Of a stretch of 6,230 nt of DNA, positions 1 through 5,819 are shown in pieces. Below the pieces are notes generated by a model that was not told the DNA's origin, did not search any database, and worked only from the letters and a program-made list of their open reading frames with translations. Source of the stretch: an uncultured Blautia sp. Lineage in GTDB: Bacteria; Bacillota; Clostridia; Lachnospirales; Lachnospiraceae. How positions within the stretch are numbered: the first letter of the stretch is position 1; each line of letters begins with the position of its first letter. Position numbers and translations under genes: made by a program. The stretch lies in the NCBI GenBank assembly GCA_934426285.1, contig CAKRYE010000089.1:1-6230 (forward strand), written 5' to 3'.

Positions 1-407
1 GTCTGATATACTTCCGGGCTGTTCTCTTCGGAGATGATACGGTAGAACTGTGTAAGGTAAACCTGGTTTGCATCGCAAGTCTGGATTGCAGATGTCATTT
101 CAGAGTCTGCGGAGTTACAGATTACGATACCATTACATCCTGCTGCACAAAGCTGTTCAACAGAAGCTGTAACCTGCTCAGATACATGACCCTGGTCAAC
201 ATACATTACATTAACGCCAAGAGCATCCGCTGCTTTATCAATGATTTTCTTACTCTGGCTTCCAAGTACGTCTGTGGAACTCCAGATAGAAACACCGATT
301 GTAATATCATCGTCAGCTGCCTGTGTGGTAACTGCGCTTACTGGTAAGGAACCAACCATTGCTGCTGTTGCTGCGATAGCAACTGCTTTTCTCATTCTTT
401 TTTTCAT
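1..407 (-). CDS. Sugar-type ABC transporter substrate-binding protein, N-terminal part (runs off the left edge)
   Basis: The visible 135 codons start at the ATG at 407-405, preceded by a perfect AAGGAGGG (424-417) 9 nt upstream. The protein opens with a basic n-region (MKKRMRK), a hydrophobic Ala-rich stretch and likely signal peptidase I sites near residues 25 and 30 (SA, TQA), then an acidic mature start (DDDITIGVSIW). The rest matches the N-terminal lobe of type 1 periplasmic-binding proteins of the ribose/galactose kind (Peripla_BP_4-like): a beta strand ITIGVSIW, a helix with SQSKKIIDKAADALG, a second strand NVMYVD, then EQLCAAGCNGIVICNSADSEM. Such proteins capture a sugar or related ligand outside the cell for an ABC importer. 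No lipobox cysteine is present in the leader, unusual for a Gram-positive binding protein. It lies downstream of, and in the same direction as, a two-component system, which probably controls it. Family is clear; ligand unknown. Confidence 0.85.
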   Translation of the reverse strand, partial: MKKRMRKAVAIAATAAMVGSLPVSAVTTQAADDDITIGVSIWSSTDVLGSQSKKIIDKAADALGVNVMYVDQGHVSEQVTASVEQLCAAGCNGIVICNSADSEMTSAIQTCDANQVYLTQFYRIISEENSPEVYQ

Positions 408-450
408 GTTATAAAACCCTCCTTGATAAAATTTGGTTTCTTGATTTTGT

Positions 451-482
451 GAACGGAAGTTATGTTTTCGTGCTCTCCGTTC
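451..482 (-). repeat. 5'-leader stem-loop upstream of the binding-protein gene
   Basis: GAACGGA (451-457) and TCCGTTC (476-482) form a perfect 7-bp inverted repeat with an 18-nt loop. On the minus strand it would sit a few bases after the predicted transcription start near 486 and ahead of the ribosome binding site at 424-417. It may stabilise the 5' end of a highly expressed mRNA or act as an operator. The pairing is directly visible; the role is inferred. Confidence 0.45.
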
Positions 483-492
483 CTCTGTGACT

Positions 493-521
493 ATATTAAA
501 CCATACTTTGCCTTTGGTCAG
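493..521 (-). promoter_or_regulatory. Candidate promoter for the binding-protein operon
   Basis: Reading the minus strand, CTGACC (521-516) is followed after exactly 17 nt by TAATAT (498-493). Each hexamer matches the sigma-A consensus at four of six positions, as expected for a promoter needing an activator such as the AraC-type regulator encoded upstream. It would give a leader of about 80 nt. A weaker alternative is TTGTTC (596-591) with TATATA (573-568). Confidence 0.4.
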
Positions 522-574
522 TTAGGACATATTTGGAAAATTTTGTTGCACATTCTTGACCAGTTTATATATAA

Positions 575-608
575 AAGTTGGACAAAATATGAACAAGTTA
601 AGCAAAAT
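575..608 (-). repeat. 14-bp direct repeat pair, candidate binding site for the AraC-type response regulator
   Basis: On the plus strand AAGTTGGACAAAAT (575-588) and AAGTTAAGCAAAAT (595-608) agree at 11 of 14 positions and start 20 bp apart, two helical turns. A degenerate third copy, CAGTTAGGACATAT (519-532), overlaps the candidate -35 box. AraC-family regulators typically bind direct repeats spaced about two turns apart upstream of the target promoter. The repeats are seen; their use by the neighbouring regulator is inferred. Confidence 0.4.
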
Positions 609-654
609 GCCAATAACTTATATGTTTTCTCTATTGATTAGTTGTATATATTCC

Positions 655-709
655 AAAAAAAGTCCTCTGTATCCATTCGATTCGATAAGAACCACCATAC
701 AGAGGACTT
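655..709 (-). terminator. Intrinsic terminator of the two-component operon
   Basis: AAGTCCTCTGTAT (660-672) pairs perfectly with ATACAGAGGACTT (697-709), a 13-bp stem with a 24-nt loop. On the minus strand it is followed directly by a run of T (A-run 655-661 on plus). It lies about 55 nt past the response-regulator stop at 763-765 and separates that gene from the binding-protein gene, which therefore needs its own promoter. Confidence 0.9.
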
Positions 710-762
710 CCAATTCCGTTACTGTTCACTCAATTCTATCTGAGTTTCTTCCATATTAATTA

Positions 763-1509
763 TTATAATTGTGCCAGATTATTTCTGTAATCCCTTGGGC
801 TGCATCCCATCTTTTTCCTGAATACCCTGCTGAAATAATTATAGTCATCATATCCCACCAGGAATGAAATCGTCTCCAGCTTCTTATCCGGATCTTTCAT
901 CAGCTCCGCTGCCTTCTCCATCCTGATCCTGGTAAGGAAGGCAATGATTGTCTCACCATATTTCTGGCTGAAGCTTCTGGACAGATAGCTGGCATCCATA
1001 TGATATTCTTCTGCCAGAGCAGTAAGTGTGATATTCTCATGATAAGAACGTTCCATATATTTATGGATCTGCTCTATCTGCTGCATAATAGAACCTGATC
1101 CGGAATCCGAATCCTTGTCCTCGCCCCTTTCCCATAGACTGTCCAGAAGAATCTTTAAAGAAGCAAGTAAAGACGGCGCATTGAGACATTTCATATAATA
1201 GTCAATATTGTCCATAGCCTCCTCCGCCTGTGCAGTAAGCTCCGGACATTTCTCCTGCACATAGCGATACAGGATTCCTGTGAGCCTGCCGGTATACTGT
1301 TTCACATCCAGATAAGTCCAGGCACCATTGTCACAATCTTTAAAATCACAGGTCTTAAAATCAATTTCTCTGTCTTTGATCTCTGTCCTGTTGCCAGCAG
1401 ATGATATAACTCCGTTTCCATATGGGCAGGCGCTGATTTTCCCATCATCTGGATCTCGCTGCTTCTCTGAGACTCTCCTCTTTTTTCCTCCTGACATGAA
1501 AGGATGCAA
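763..1509 (-). CDS. YesN-type response regulator, C-terminal part with AraC HTH domain (frameshifted from its N-terminal part)
   Basis: This frame carries the output half of the regulator whose receiver half lies at 1302-2411. The first ATG at 1509 has no ribosome binding site, and roughly the first 50 codons overlap the other reading frame and look non-native, so genuine coding probably starts near 1368. From FKTCDFKDCDNGAWTYLDV onward it reads as a helical linker, followed by an AraC/XylS DNA-binding domain in the last ~105 residues. There, the first helix-turn-helix is around residues 161-182 (TLTALAEEYHMDASYLSRSF). The second, with the family signature GYDDYNYFSRVFRKKMGCSPRDYR, spans about 219-242. 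Adding one base between 1354 and 1370 would fuse both frames into a protein of about 546-549 aa, a normal length for YesN-like regulators. Likely function: DNA binding at the transporter operon promoter. Whether functional protein is made depends on whether the shift is real. Confidence 0.8.
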   Translation of the reverse strand: MHPFMSGGKKRRVSEKQRDPDDGKISACPYGNGVISSAGNRTEIKDREIDFKTCDFKDCDNGAWTYLDVKQYTGRLTGILYRYVQEKCPELTAQAEEAMDNIDYYMKCLNAPSLLASLKILLDSLWERGEDKDSDSGSGSIMQQIEQIHKYMERSYHENITLTALAEEYHMDASYLSRSFSQKYGETIIAFLTRIRMEKAAELMKDPDKKLETISFLVGYDDYNYFSRVFRKKMGCSPRDYRNNLAQL

Positions 1510-2411
1510 TGATGTCTGTTAAATGGCCGGGTAACCAATGTAGAAATCAATTCCCTGTAAATAGTACCGATATCGTCTAATGAACTGGTCTGTTCATGAA
1601 GTACAACAGAAATCGGTCCATATTCTTCCAGTGGAAATTCTCTCAGAATATTTTCTGCCAGTGTTCTGAATTCCTTTGCATCTGCAGTCTTTACAAGGAG
1701 AAACTCACTCATCTTATTGCTGTTATTAAAAATAATCGCATTTTCTTCCAAACCCGTCAGCTCTCTCAGCCTGGATTTAATACTCCAGGACATCTGCAGA
1801 TTGTCATATTCAAACTTCTCTGCAATTTCTGCAATATTATAAAATTTCACCATCAGCGTGGCAACTTCAGAAAAGGTATTAGTACTGGATACATAAGTCT
1901 GTGCATCAGCCTGTCCATATAATTTTCCGGAAAGCAATGCTGAATACTCGCTGTCTTCCAGAAAAGATGAAAGTTTATGTTCACGGATCCGGCTGGTTTC
2001 ATCCTGCTTTTTGGTATTCTCCCTCTCTTCCAGAAGATTCAGGGCTTTGGTAAGAACCTTGACCATCTCCTCTTTTCCCACCGGTTTCAGGAGATAATCC
2101 AGTCCACCGGAAACAAATACACCCTTCACCTTGTCAAAATCATCATAACCGCTGATAGCGATCGTAATGATCTCAGGATATTCCGTCTGCAGGCGCTCCA
2201 GCAATTCAAGACCGCTTAAAAAAGGCATATTAATATCTGTAAGAATAATATCCGGCTTCTCCTCTTCTATCCTTTCCATAACCTCTTCCCCGTCACATGC
2301 CGGTTCCAGAAATTCCAGGGAATATTCCTCCCACGGGATCAGATTTCGGATATTCTCACGGCTCCAGAATTCATCATCTGCAGCAAGCACCTTATATTTC
2401 ATAGTTTTCAA
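1302..2411 (-). CDS. YesN-type response regulator, N-terminal part with receiver domain (frameshifted)
   Basis: The N-terminal ~125 residues are a CheY-like receiver. Numbered from the ATG at 2402, the acidic pair is Asp9/Asp10, the phospho-acceptor is Asp56 (IILTDINMP), the switch Ser is Ser84 (AISGYDDF) and the conserved Lys is Lys106 (YLLKPV). A long linker region follows. The frame then ends at 1302 in an unnatural tail (LRPVILKIVTMVPGLIWM) without the expected DNA-binding domain, which continues in another frame (763-1509). Possible starts are the ATG at 2402 or an in-frame TTG at 2411. The SD-like GGGGGAG (2425-2419) is 7 nt from the TTG but 16 nt from the ATG, so TTG is favoured. An upstream ATG at 2444 lacks any SD. 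The gene follows the kinase gene by about 90 nt and is surely its partner: the phosphorylated receiver would activate the AraC output domain. Confidence 0.85.
   Translation of the reverse strand: MKTMKYKVLAADDEFWSRENIRNLIPWEEYSLEFLEPACDGEEVMERIEEEKPDIILTDINMPFLSGLELLERLQTEYPEIITIAISGYDDFDKVKGVFVSGGLDYLLKPVGKEEMVKVLTKALNLLEERENTKKQDETSRIREHKLSSFLEDSEYSALLSGKLYGQADAQTYVSSTNTFSEVATLMVKFYNIAEIAEKFEYDNLQMSWSIKSRLRELTGLEENAIIFNNSNKMSEFLLVKTADAKEFRTLAENILREFPLEEYGPISVVLHEQTSSLDDIGTIYRELISTLVTRPFNRHHCILSCQEEKRGESQRSSEIQMMGKSAPAHMETELYHLLATGQRSKTEKLILRPVILKIVTMVPGLIWM
1354..1370 (-). other. Probable single-base frameshift site within the response-regulator gene
   Basis: Upstream, the receiver frame reads ...TGQRSKTEKLI. 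Downstream, the other frame reads FKTCDFKDCDNGAWTYLDV. The switch must fall where both look native, around 1354-1370. The region contains AAA (1367-1365) and TTTT (1360-1357) on the minus strand, and one extra A or T in either run restores a continuous reading frame. The shift equals loss of one base. No canonical X_XXY_YYZ slippery heptamer is in the correct frame, so a mutation or sequencing error is more likely than programmed frameshifting. Confidence 0.75.
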
Positions 2412-2418
2412 TATTTTT

Positions 2419-2427
2419 CTCCCCCTC
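2419..2427 (-). promoter_or_regulatory. Ribosome binding site deciding the response-regulator start
   Basis: GAGGGGGAG on the minus strand is the only purine-rich SD-like element ahead of the regulator. It is 7 nt before an in-frame TTG (2411-2409) and 16 nt before the first well-conserved ATG (2402-2400). This favours a TTG start, adding MKT to the protein and possibly reducing translation relative to the kinase. Confidence 0.5.
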
Positions 2428-2498
2428 AAATATGCCTGCCCCATATTTTTCTGTTACAGACACATGATTCCCCAATGTTAAGCATTGCATTTTTTATA

Positions 2499-4301
2499 TT
2501 ATGTATTGTCAGAGATTTCCGGGGAAACTGCCGGAACTGTGATTGTCACAGTTGTCCCCTCTCCCACTGTACTGTCAATATGTAATCCATAGCCAGCACC
2601 AAAAAGCTTCTTCAGACGCGCATTGACATTAAGGATTCCAATAGAAATTCCGGATTCCACACGTTTCATATCGTTCTGTTCCAACAGCTGGTTCATGGTT
2701 TCTGCGTCCATTCCTGCACCATTATCCTGAACTGTGATCACCAGATTCTCACCTACATGCTCCGAACGTATCAGAAGCTTCTTATCCTTACGGCGGACAT
2801 TTCTCAGCCCATGTGTCAGTGCATTCTCCACAACCGGCTGAATGCAGATACGTGGCATCTGATCTGCAAGTGTCTCACTGTCTATCTGATAATCATAGGC
2901 AACTGTCGAACCATTTCTCACATCCATTACATAAAGATAGTTTCGCACATGGGACATTTCATTCTGCACAGTGGATAATTCGTCTGTCATATTCAGGCTG
3001 TAACGGAAAATCGCAGACAGGGAACGACACATGCCACTTACCATAGGACAGTTCTGTGCATTTGCAATTCCACTCATAGTATCCAGAGTATTATAGAGAA
3101 AATGTGGATTGATCTGTGCCTGAAGCATTTTGTATTCCGTACGTTCCACCAGCATTTTATGCTGCAGCTCCTCCTGGGCCATCACCTGCATACGATCCAG
3201 CATTTCATTAAATTCCGTACCAAGAGTTGTAAGCTCCTGTGACCATCCTACCGGACGCACACGTAACTGTGTTTCTCCGTTTTTGATCTGCGTAATCGTA
3301 CTGCTCATTTCCTCTACCGGCTTTGTCAGCCACTGGGATAAAAACAATACAATGGTTGTGATAGCCAGCAGCATGGCTGCCATTATAATCAGCAGTGTTC
3401 TGATCAAAGACTTCTGTGTTGCTGTAAGAAGTGACTGTGAAACAAGTACAAAGGATTCCAGATTATAGTTTTCCTGAGAAACCTGTATCAGATAGTTTCC
3501 ATCATATTCCTGCTCCAGCTTAGTAGATTTATAATAGTTTTCCACAGCCTTTGCAAGCTGTTTCTGGATTCTGCGCTGACTGTCTGATGCCTGTCCGGTC
3601 ATTGCGACCACCCTGTCATTCAACGGCTGAAGCCACAGGCAAACCTGCTCTACATCCACATATTTAGACATAATAGAAGTAAACGCTGCACTGTTGATAT
3701 CACATACAAGATATCCCAGCCCGCTTCTGTCTGCATCATAGTTATGCAATTTTAAAACCATACGGACAATATCTTTTTTTGCATCTGGATTATGATATCC
3801 TGAGATCATCAGATCTGTACGTTTTCCGTGAACATAATCATATACTCTGTCTGAATTGTTATCATATTCTTCTGATTTGTAAATATCCTTTGGGTATGCA
3901 GCTGAATTATATCTGTAACTGCTGATCAGATGATCCTTTGTATCATACAGATACATAGCCAGAAGCTGGTCTTCTTTTGTAAAACGTTTTCTCGCAAAAT
4001 ACCAGCTTCTCCAGTAATAGTCCTTCAAACTGGTATCCTGTTCCGCTGAGCTGCGCATATCATTGATCAGATCCTGTTCACTGTATATTGTAAGCATTTC
4101 TCCGCGAATTGTATGTATAAAGCTGGACAGATCTGTCTGCATTTTATTCAATGATATCTCATGATCTGATATAATTTCCGCCCGTATCTGTCTTCGCAGT
4201 GACTGCTGAAACAGAAATGTCTGCAATAACAAAGCAAACAGCACACTGCTGATACACAATACCAGCATAGCCTTCCGCATCGTCCACTTTTTGGATTTCA
4301 T
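2499..4301 (-). CDS. YesM/LytS-type sensor histidine kinase
   Basis: A 600-aa membrane kinase. The ATG at 4301-4299 has GGAGAGA (4317-4311) 9 nt upstream. Domain order: cytoplasmic basic start; TM1 about residues 10-32; an extracellular sensor region of about 265 residues (35-299, Cache-like in size and position); TM2 about 300-322; HAMP about 323-375; a coiled linker (QEELQHKMLVERTEYKML); a His_kinase domain with the phospho-acceptor His400 in LQAQINPHFLYNTLDTM; and an ATPase domain. The latter shows an N box PVVENALTHG (489-498), G1 DNGAGM (526-531), a second glycine-rich motif around SIGILNVNARL (553-563) and G3 GEGTTVTITVP (580-590). Key catalytic residues all appear present. It should autophosphorylate in response to an extracellular cue and pass phosphate to the receiver encoded next to it. 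Kinases of this family usually control sugar uptake operons, matching the binding-protein gene downstream. The ligand is not deducible. Confidence 0.95.
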   Translation of the reverse strand: MKSKKWTMRKAMLVLCISSVLFALLLQTFLFQQSLRRQIRAEIISDHEISLNKMQTDLSSFIHTIRGEMLTIYSEQDLINDMRSSAEQDTSLKDYYWRSWYFARKRFTKEDQLLAMYLYDTKDHLISSYRYNSAAYPKDIYKSEEYDNNSDRVYDYVHGKRTDLMISGYHNPDAKKDIVRMVLKLHNYDADRSGLGYLVCDINSAAFTSIMSKYVDVEQVCLWLQPLNDRVVAMTGQASDSQRRIQKQLAKAVENYYKSTKLEQEYDGNYLIQVSQENYNLESFVLVSQSLLTATQKSLIRTLLIIMAAMLLAITTIVLFLSQWLTKPVEEMSSTITQIKNGETQLRVRPVGWSQELTTLGTEFNEMLDRMQVMAQEELQHKMLVERTEYKMLQAQINPHFLYNTLDTMSGIANAQNCPMVSGMCRSLSAIFRYSLNMTDELSTVQNEMSHVRNYLYVMDVRNGSTVAYDYQIDSETLADQMPRICIQPVVENALTHGLRNVRRKDKKLLIRSEHVGENLVITVQDNGAGMDAETMNQLLEQNDMKRVESGISIGILNVNARLKKLFGAGYGLHIDSTVGEGTTVTITVPAVSPEISDNT

Positions 4302-4368
4302 TTTTTTCTATCTCTCCAACACTTTATTCTTTTACCCTGCAAATAATTTACAGGCATACATTGGTCTT

Positions 4369-4398
4369 ATTTTATCATACTATCGGAAAAAGTGTAAC
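4369..4398 (-). promoter_or_regulatory. Candidate promoter of the kinase-regulator operon
   Basis: The minus strand has an extended -10, TGATAAAAT (4377-4369), one mismatch from TGnTATAAT. An 18-nt spacer separates TAAAAT from GTTACA (4398-4393), which matches the -35 consensus at four of six positions. Transcription would start near 4362 and give a leader of about 60 nt. The -35 hexamer lies within an inverted repeat, suggesting regulation. Confidence 0.5.
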
Positions 4399-4414
4399 CT
4401 ATTTTCCGTTACAC
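4384..4414. promoter_or_regulatory. Two interlocked inverted repeats over the kinase promoter, candidate operator
   Basis: GTGTAAC (4392-4398) and GTTACAC (4408-4414) form a perfect 7-bp inverted repeat with a 9-bp spacer. CGGAAAA (4384-4390) and TTTTCCG (4402-4408) form a second perfect 7-bp inverted repeat. The right arm of the second sits in the spacer of the first, and the left arm of the first sits in the spacer of the second. They overlap the candidate -35 of the kinase operon, so a repressor or activator site is plausible. The binding protein is unknown. Confidence 0.45.
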
Positions 4415-4417
4415 AAG

Positions 4418-4467
4418 TTTTTTATGTTATAGGAACATTATGAAGTAATTTCCTATAATATAAAAAA
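4418..4467. repeat. Long AT-rich palindrome between antiporter terminator and kinase promoter
   Basis: The 18-base arm 4418-4435 matches the reverse complement of 4450-4467 at 17 positions (the exception is G4426 opposite T4459). Inside it, ATTA (4437-4440) and TAAT (4446-4449) extend the pairing after a one-base bulge, leaving a five-base loop TGAAG. The outer end supplies the T-run of the neighbouring terminator. It could extrude as a cruciform, act as an AT-rich upstream element or bind a protein. No function is established. Confidence 0.6.
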
Positions 4468-4505
4468 GTCCCTCTGTGATTGCCTGGAACAACACACAGA
4501 AGGAC
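4462..4505 (-). terminator. Intrinsic terminator of the antiporter gene
   Basis: GTCCCTCTGTG (4468-4478) pairs with CACAGAAGGAC (4495-4505), an 11-bp stem with one G-U wobble and a 16-nt loop. On the minus strand it is followed by six T (A-run 4462-4467). It lies 24 nt after the antiporter stop codon. Confidence 0.9.
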
Positions 4506-4528
4506 ACTCTTAATAACAAACTATTTTC

Positions 4529-5458
4529 TTATACCATACACAAATACACGAAATATGCTGCATAACATAAAAGCATAAGAATTCCACATGGCTTTCGGAG
4601 TTCTTTGTGTCGGAAGGTACCAAGCCAGAGGATAACTCCGCACAAAATTGCAACCCCTGTATCTATAATAAATTTACTTTCAAAAGGAACTGTGCAGATA
4701 AGTGCTGTGGTACCGATCACAAACAGGATATTAAAGATATTGCTGCCCACAATGTTTCCGATGGCAATTCCTGCATTTCCTCTTTTTGCAGCTGTAACAG
4801 ATGTAACCAGCTCAGGAAGTGATGTTCCCAGTGCAACGATCGTCAGCCCGATAAATCTTTCGCTTATTCCAAAATAACGTGCTATTTCTGAAGCTCCGCT
4901 TACTGCAAAATCACTGCCCTTTACAACCAGAATCCCGCCAAGAGCCATCAGAAGAATGCATTTCCATATAGGATAATCCTTTGTTTCTCCATCCTCCTGA
5001 TCATTTCCTTTTCTTGCCATTACGAACAAATATCCCAGATATGCCAGAAAAAGAATCCAGAAAATCACACCTTCTGCAAAGGTCACTTCCGATCCTGTAA
5101 TACCGAAGATCATCAGCACAATTGTTACCACAATCATAAATGGAATTTCATACAGAAATGTAGATTTCTGTATTGCCACATTTGTAATCAGTGCCGTAAC
5201 TCCCAGGATGATCAGAATATTAAGAATATTGCTTCCAACCACATTTCCGATCGTAATACCTGCATTTTTATTCATTCCTGCTGTAATACTTACAGCTGCC
5301 TCCGGCATACTGGTTCCCATTGCTACAATCGTCAATCCAATGATCAGCTGGGGGATTCCCAGCTTCTTTGCAATACTGGCTGCCCCCTCCACAAACCAGT
5401 CTGCTCCTTTCACCAGAAACAGAAAACCTACCAGCAAAATAATAACCTGCATAAACAT
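4529..5458 (-). CDS. CaCA-family (YrbG/CaxA-like) cation antiporter, probable manganese or calcium exporter
   Basis: A 309-aa polytopic membrane protein, close to the usual size of prokaryotic Ca2+/cation antiporters (TIGR00367-like), with about ten membrane segments. Two inverted alpha repeats are evident. Repeat 1 has GLTIVAMGTSMPE (residues 41-53) and GNVVGSNILNI (71-81). Repeat 2 has GLTIVALGTSLPEL (204-217) and GNIVGSNIFNI (234-244). Glu53 and Glu216 correspond to the ion-binding glutamates of this superfamily (Glu54 and Glu213 of NCX_Mj). A short charged loop at about 149-162 separates the halves. The ATG at 5458 has AGAGG (5470-5466) 7 nt upstream; a second Met two codons on is spaced less well. 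The gene is preceded by a yybP-ykoY-type riboswitch and attenuator and followed by its own terminator, so it is monocistronic. The fold suggests exchange of a divalent cation for Na+ or H+. The riboswitch makes Mn2+ export the better guess, though substrate cannot be read from sequence. Confidence 0.92.
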   Translation of the reverse strand: MFMQVIILLVGFLFLVKGADWFVEGAASIAKKLGIPQLIIGLTIVAMGTSMPEAAVSITAGMNKNAGITIGNVVGSNILNILIILGVTALITNVAIQKSTFLYEIPFMIVVTIVLMIFGITGSEVTFAEGVIFWILFLAYLGYLFVMARKGNDQEDGETKDYPIWKCILLMALGGILVVKGSDFAVSGASEIARYFGISERFIGLTIVALGTSLPELVTSVTAAKRGNAGIAIGNIVGSNIFNILFVIGTTALICTVPFESKFIIDTGVAILCGVILWLGTFRHKELRKPCGILMLLCYAAYFVYLCMV

Positions 5459-5487
5459 CTTTTTTCCTCTCTTTCCTCATTTTATTT

Positions 5488-5521
5488 TGCAGTAGGTATA
5501 AAAAAAGAGACTCCTACTGCA
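5488..5521 (-). repeat. Alternative 9-bp hairpin overlapping the attenuator
   Basis: TGCAGTAGG (5488-5496) and CCTACTGCA (5513-5521) are perfectly complementary over 9 bp. In the minus-strand RNA the arm at 5521-5513 is also the 3' arm of the terminator hairpin, so the two structures exclude each other. The second arm lies past the terminator T-run, so this hairpin can form only in read-through transcripts. It would then lie about 18 nt ahead of the antiporter SD. Confidence 0.5.
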
Positions 5522-5538
5522 TGCACAGTAAAAGTCTC
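5500..5538 (-). terminator. Attenuator terminator of the Mn riboswitch
   Basis: GAGACTCCTACTG (5507-5519) pairs with CAGTAAAAGTCTC (5526-5538), a 13-bp stem with two G-U wobbles in RNA and a six-base loop, followed on the minus strand by seven T (A-run 5500-5506). Its 5' arm includes the aptamer's GCGAGAC and CTTTT bases (5540-5530). Aptamer folding and termination are therefore mutually exclusive, the design of a ligand-induced ON switch. Confidence 0.9.
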
Positions 5539-5622
5539 GCTGTTTCATCACTTTCCGAGTTATATGTTTCAATAACTGTCCTGACGAAGAAGTGAACCAA
5601 ATCGGCCAGCTACTCCCTTTTC
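5530..5622 (-). promoter_or_regulatory. yybP-ykoY family (Mn2+) riboswitch aptamer
   Basis: Reading the minus strand, the RNA begins AAAAGGGAGTAGC (5621-5609) and ends with GCGAGACTTTT (5540-5530), the two conserved ends of the yybP-ykoY class. P1 is AAAAG (5621-5617) with CTTTT (5534-5530). Next to it GCTG pairs with CAGC. A small GGCC-GATTT-GGTT hairpin follows, then the conserved CGTCA loop. UCACUU pairs with AAGUGA, and a distal AGTTAT/ATAACT hairpin caps the other leg. This class binds Mn2+ and turns on Mn exporters. Here it sits between a strong promoter and the antiporter gene, with an overlapping terminator. Confidence 0.88.
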
Positions 5623-5630
5623 ATATGTAT

Positions 5631-5659
5631 ATTCTAACAGACTGCTTTTTATAAATCAA
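5631..5659 (-). promoter_or_regulatory. Promoter of the riboswitch-antiporter transcript
   Basis: TTGATT (5659-5654), a 17-nt spacer, then TAGAAT (5636-5631) on the minus strand, with TG one base before the -10 (TGTTAGAAT). This places the transcription start near 5624, immediately before the first paired base of the aptamer, consistent with a functional riboswitch leader. Confidence 0.8.
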
Positions 5660-5724
5660 TTATTTTTATCTGTTTTTATTCCCATTTGCTATTTTTTATA
5701 ATCCATGTATTCCTGATCCAACAG

Positions 5725-5754
5725 AAAAACCCCGGAAACCTTACGGTTCCGGGG
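5725..5754 (-). terminator. Intrinsic terminator following the tuf remnant
   Basis: CCCCGGAA (5730-5737) pairs with TTCCGGGG (5747-5754); CC/GG continues the stem after one bulged A, with a four-base loop (GTAA on the minus strand). Five T follow on the minus strand (A-run 5725-5729). It lies about 65 nt beyond the tuf stop codon and is probably the original terminator of the tuf transcript. Confidence 0.85.
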
Positions 5755-5774
5755 TATCTTACGTTTGGACACAC

Positions 5775-5790
5775 GGTATCTTACGATACC
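5775..5790 (-). repeat. Small GNRA-capped hairpin in the tuf 3' region
   Basis: GGTATC (5775-5780) and GATACC (5785-5790) form a perfect 6-bp stem; in the minus-strand RNA the loop is GUAA. The 11-mer GGTATCTTACG occurs at 5753-5763 and again at 5775-5785, 22 bp apart, so a longer alternative pairing with the terminator base is possible. Likely part of the ancestral tuf 3' UTR. Confidence 0.5.
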
Positions 5791-5819
5791 AAATTTATAT
5801 TATTATCTATAGTCAGTGA

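Noticed and set aside
447..462. Catabolite-responsive element (cre)-like sequence TTGTGAACGGAAGTTA
   Set aside because: The left part fits the cre consensus but three positions of the right half do not, and the left half is explained by the 7-bp leader stem-loop.
556..759. Plus-strand reading frame of 67 codons
   Set aside because: It crosses the minus-strand terminator hairpin and regulatory repeats, lacks a ribosome binding site and resembles no known protein.
1354..1370. Programmed -1 ribosomal frameshifting in the response regulator
   Set aside because: No slippery heptamer X_XXY_YYZ is present in the incoming frame; TTTTAAG is in the outgoing frame, and no obvious downstream stimulator is visible. 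An indel is simpler.
4384..4414. H-type RNA pseudoknot formed by the interlocked repeats
   Set aside because: The loop that would cross the first stem is only one base, too short for a 7-bp helix, and the region lies upstream of the predicted transcription start.
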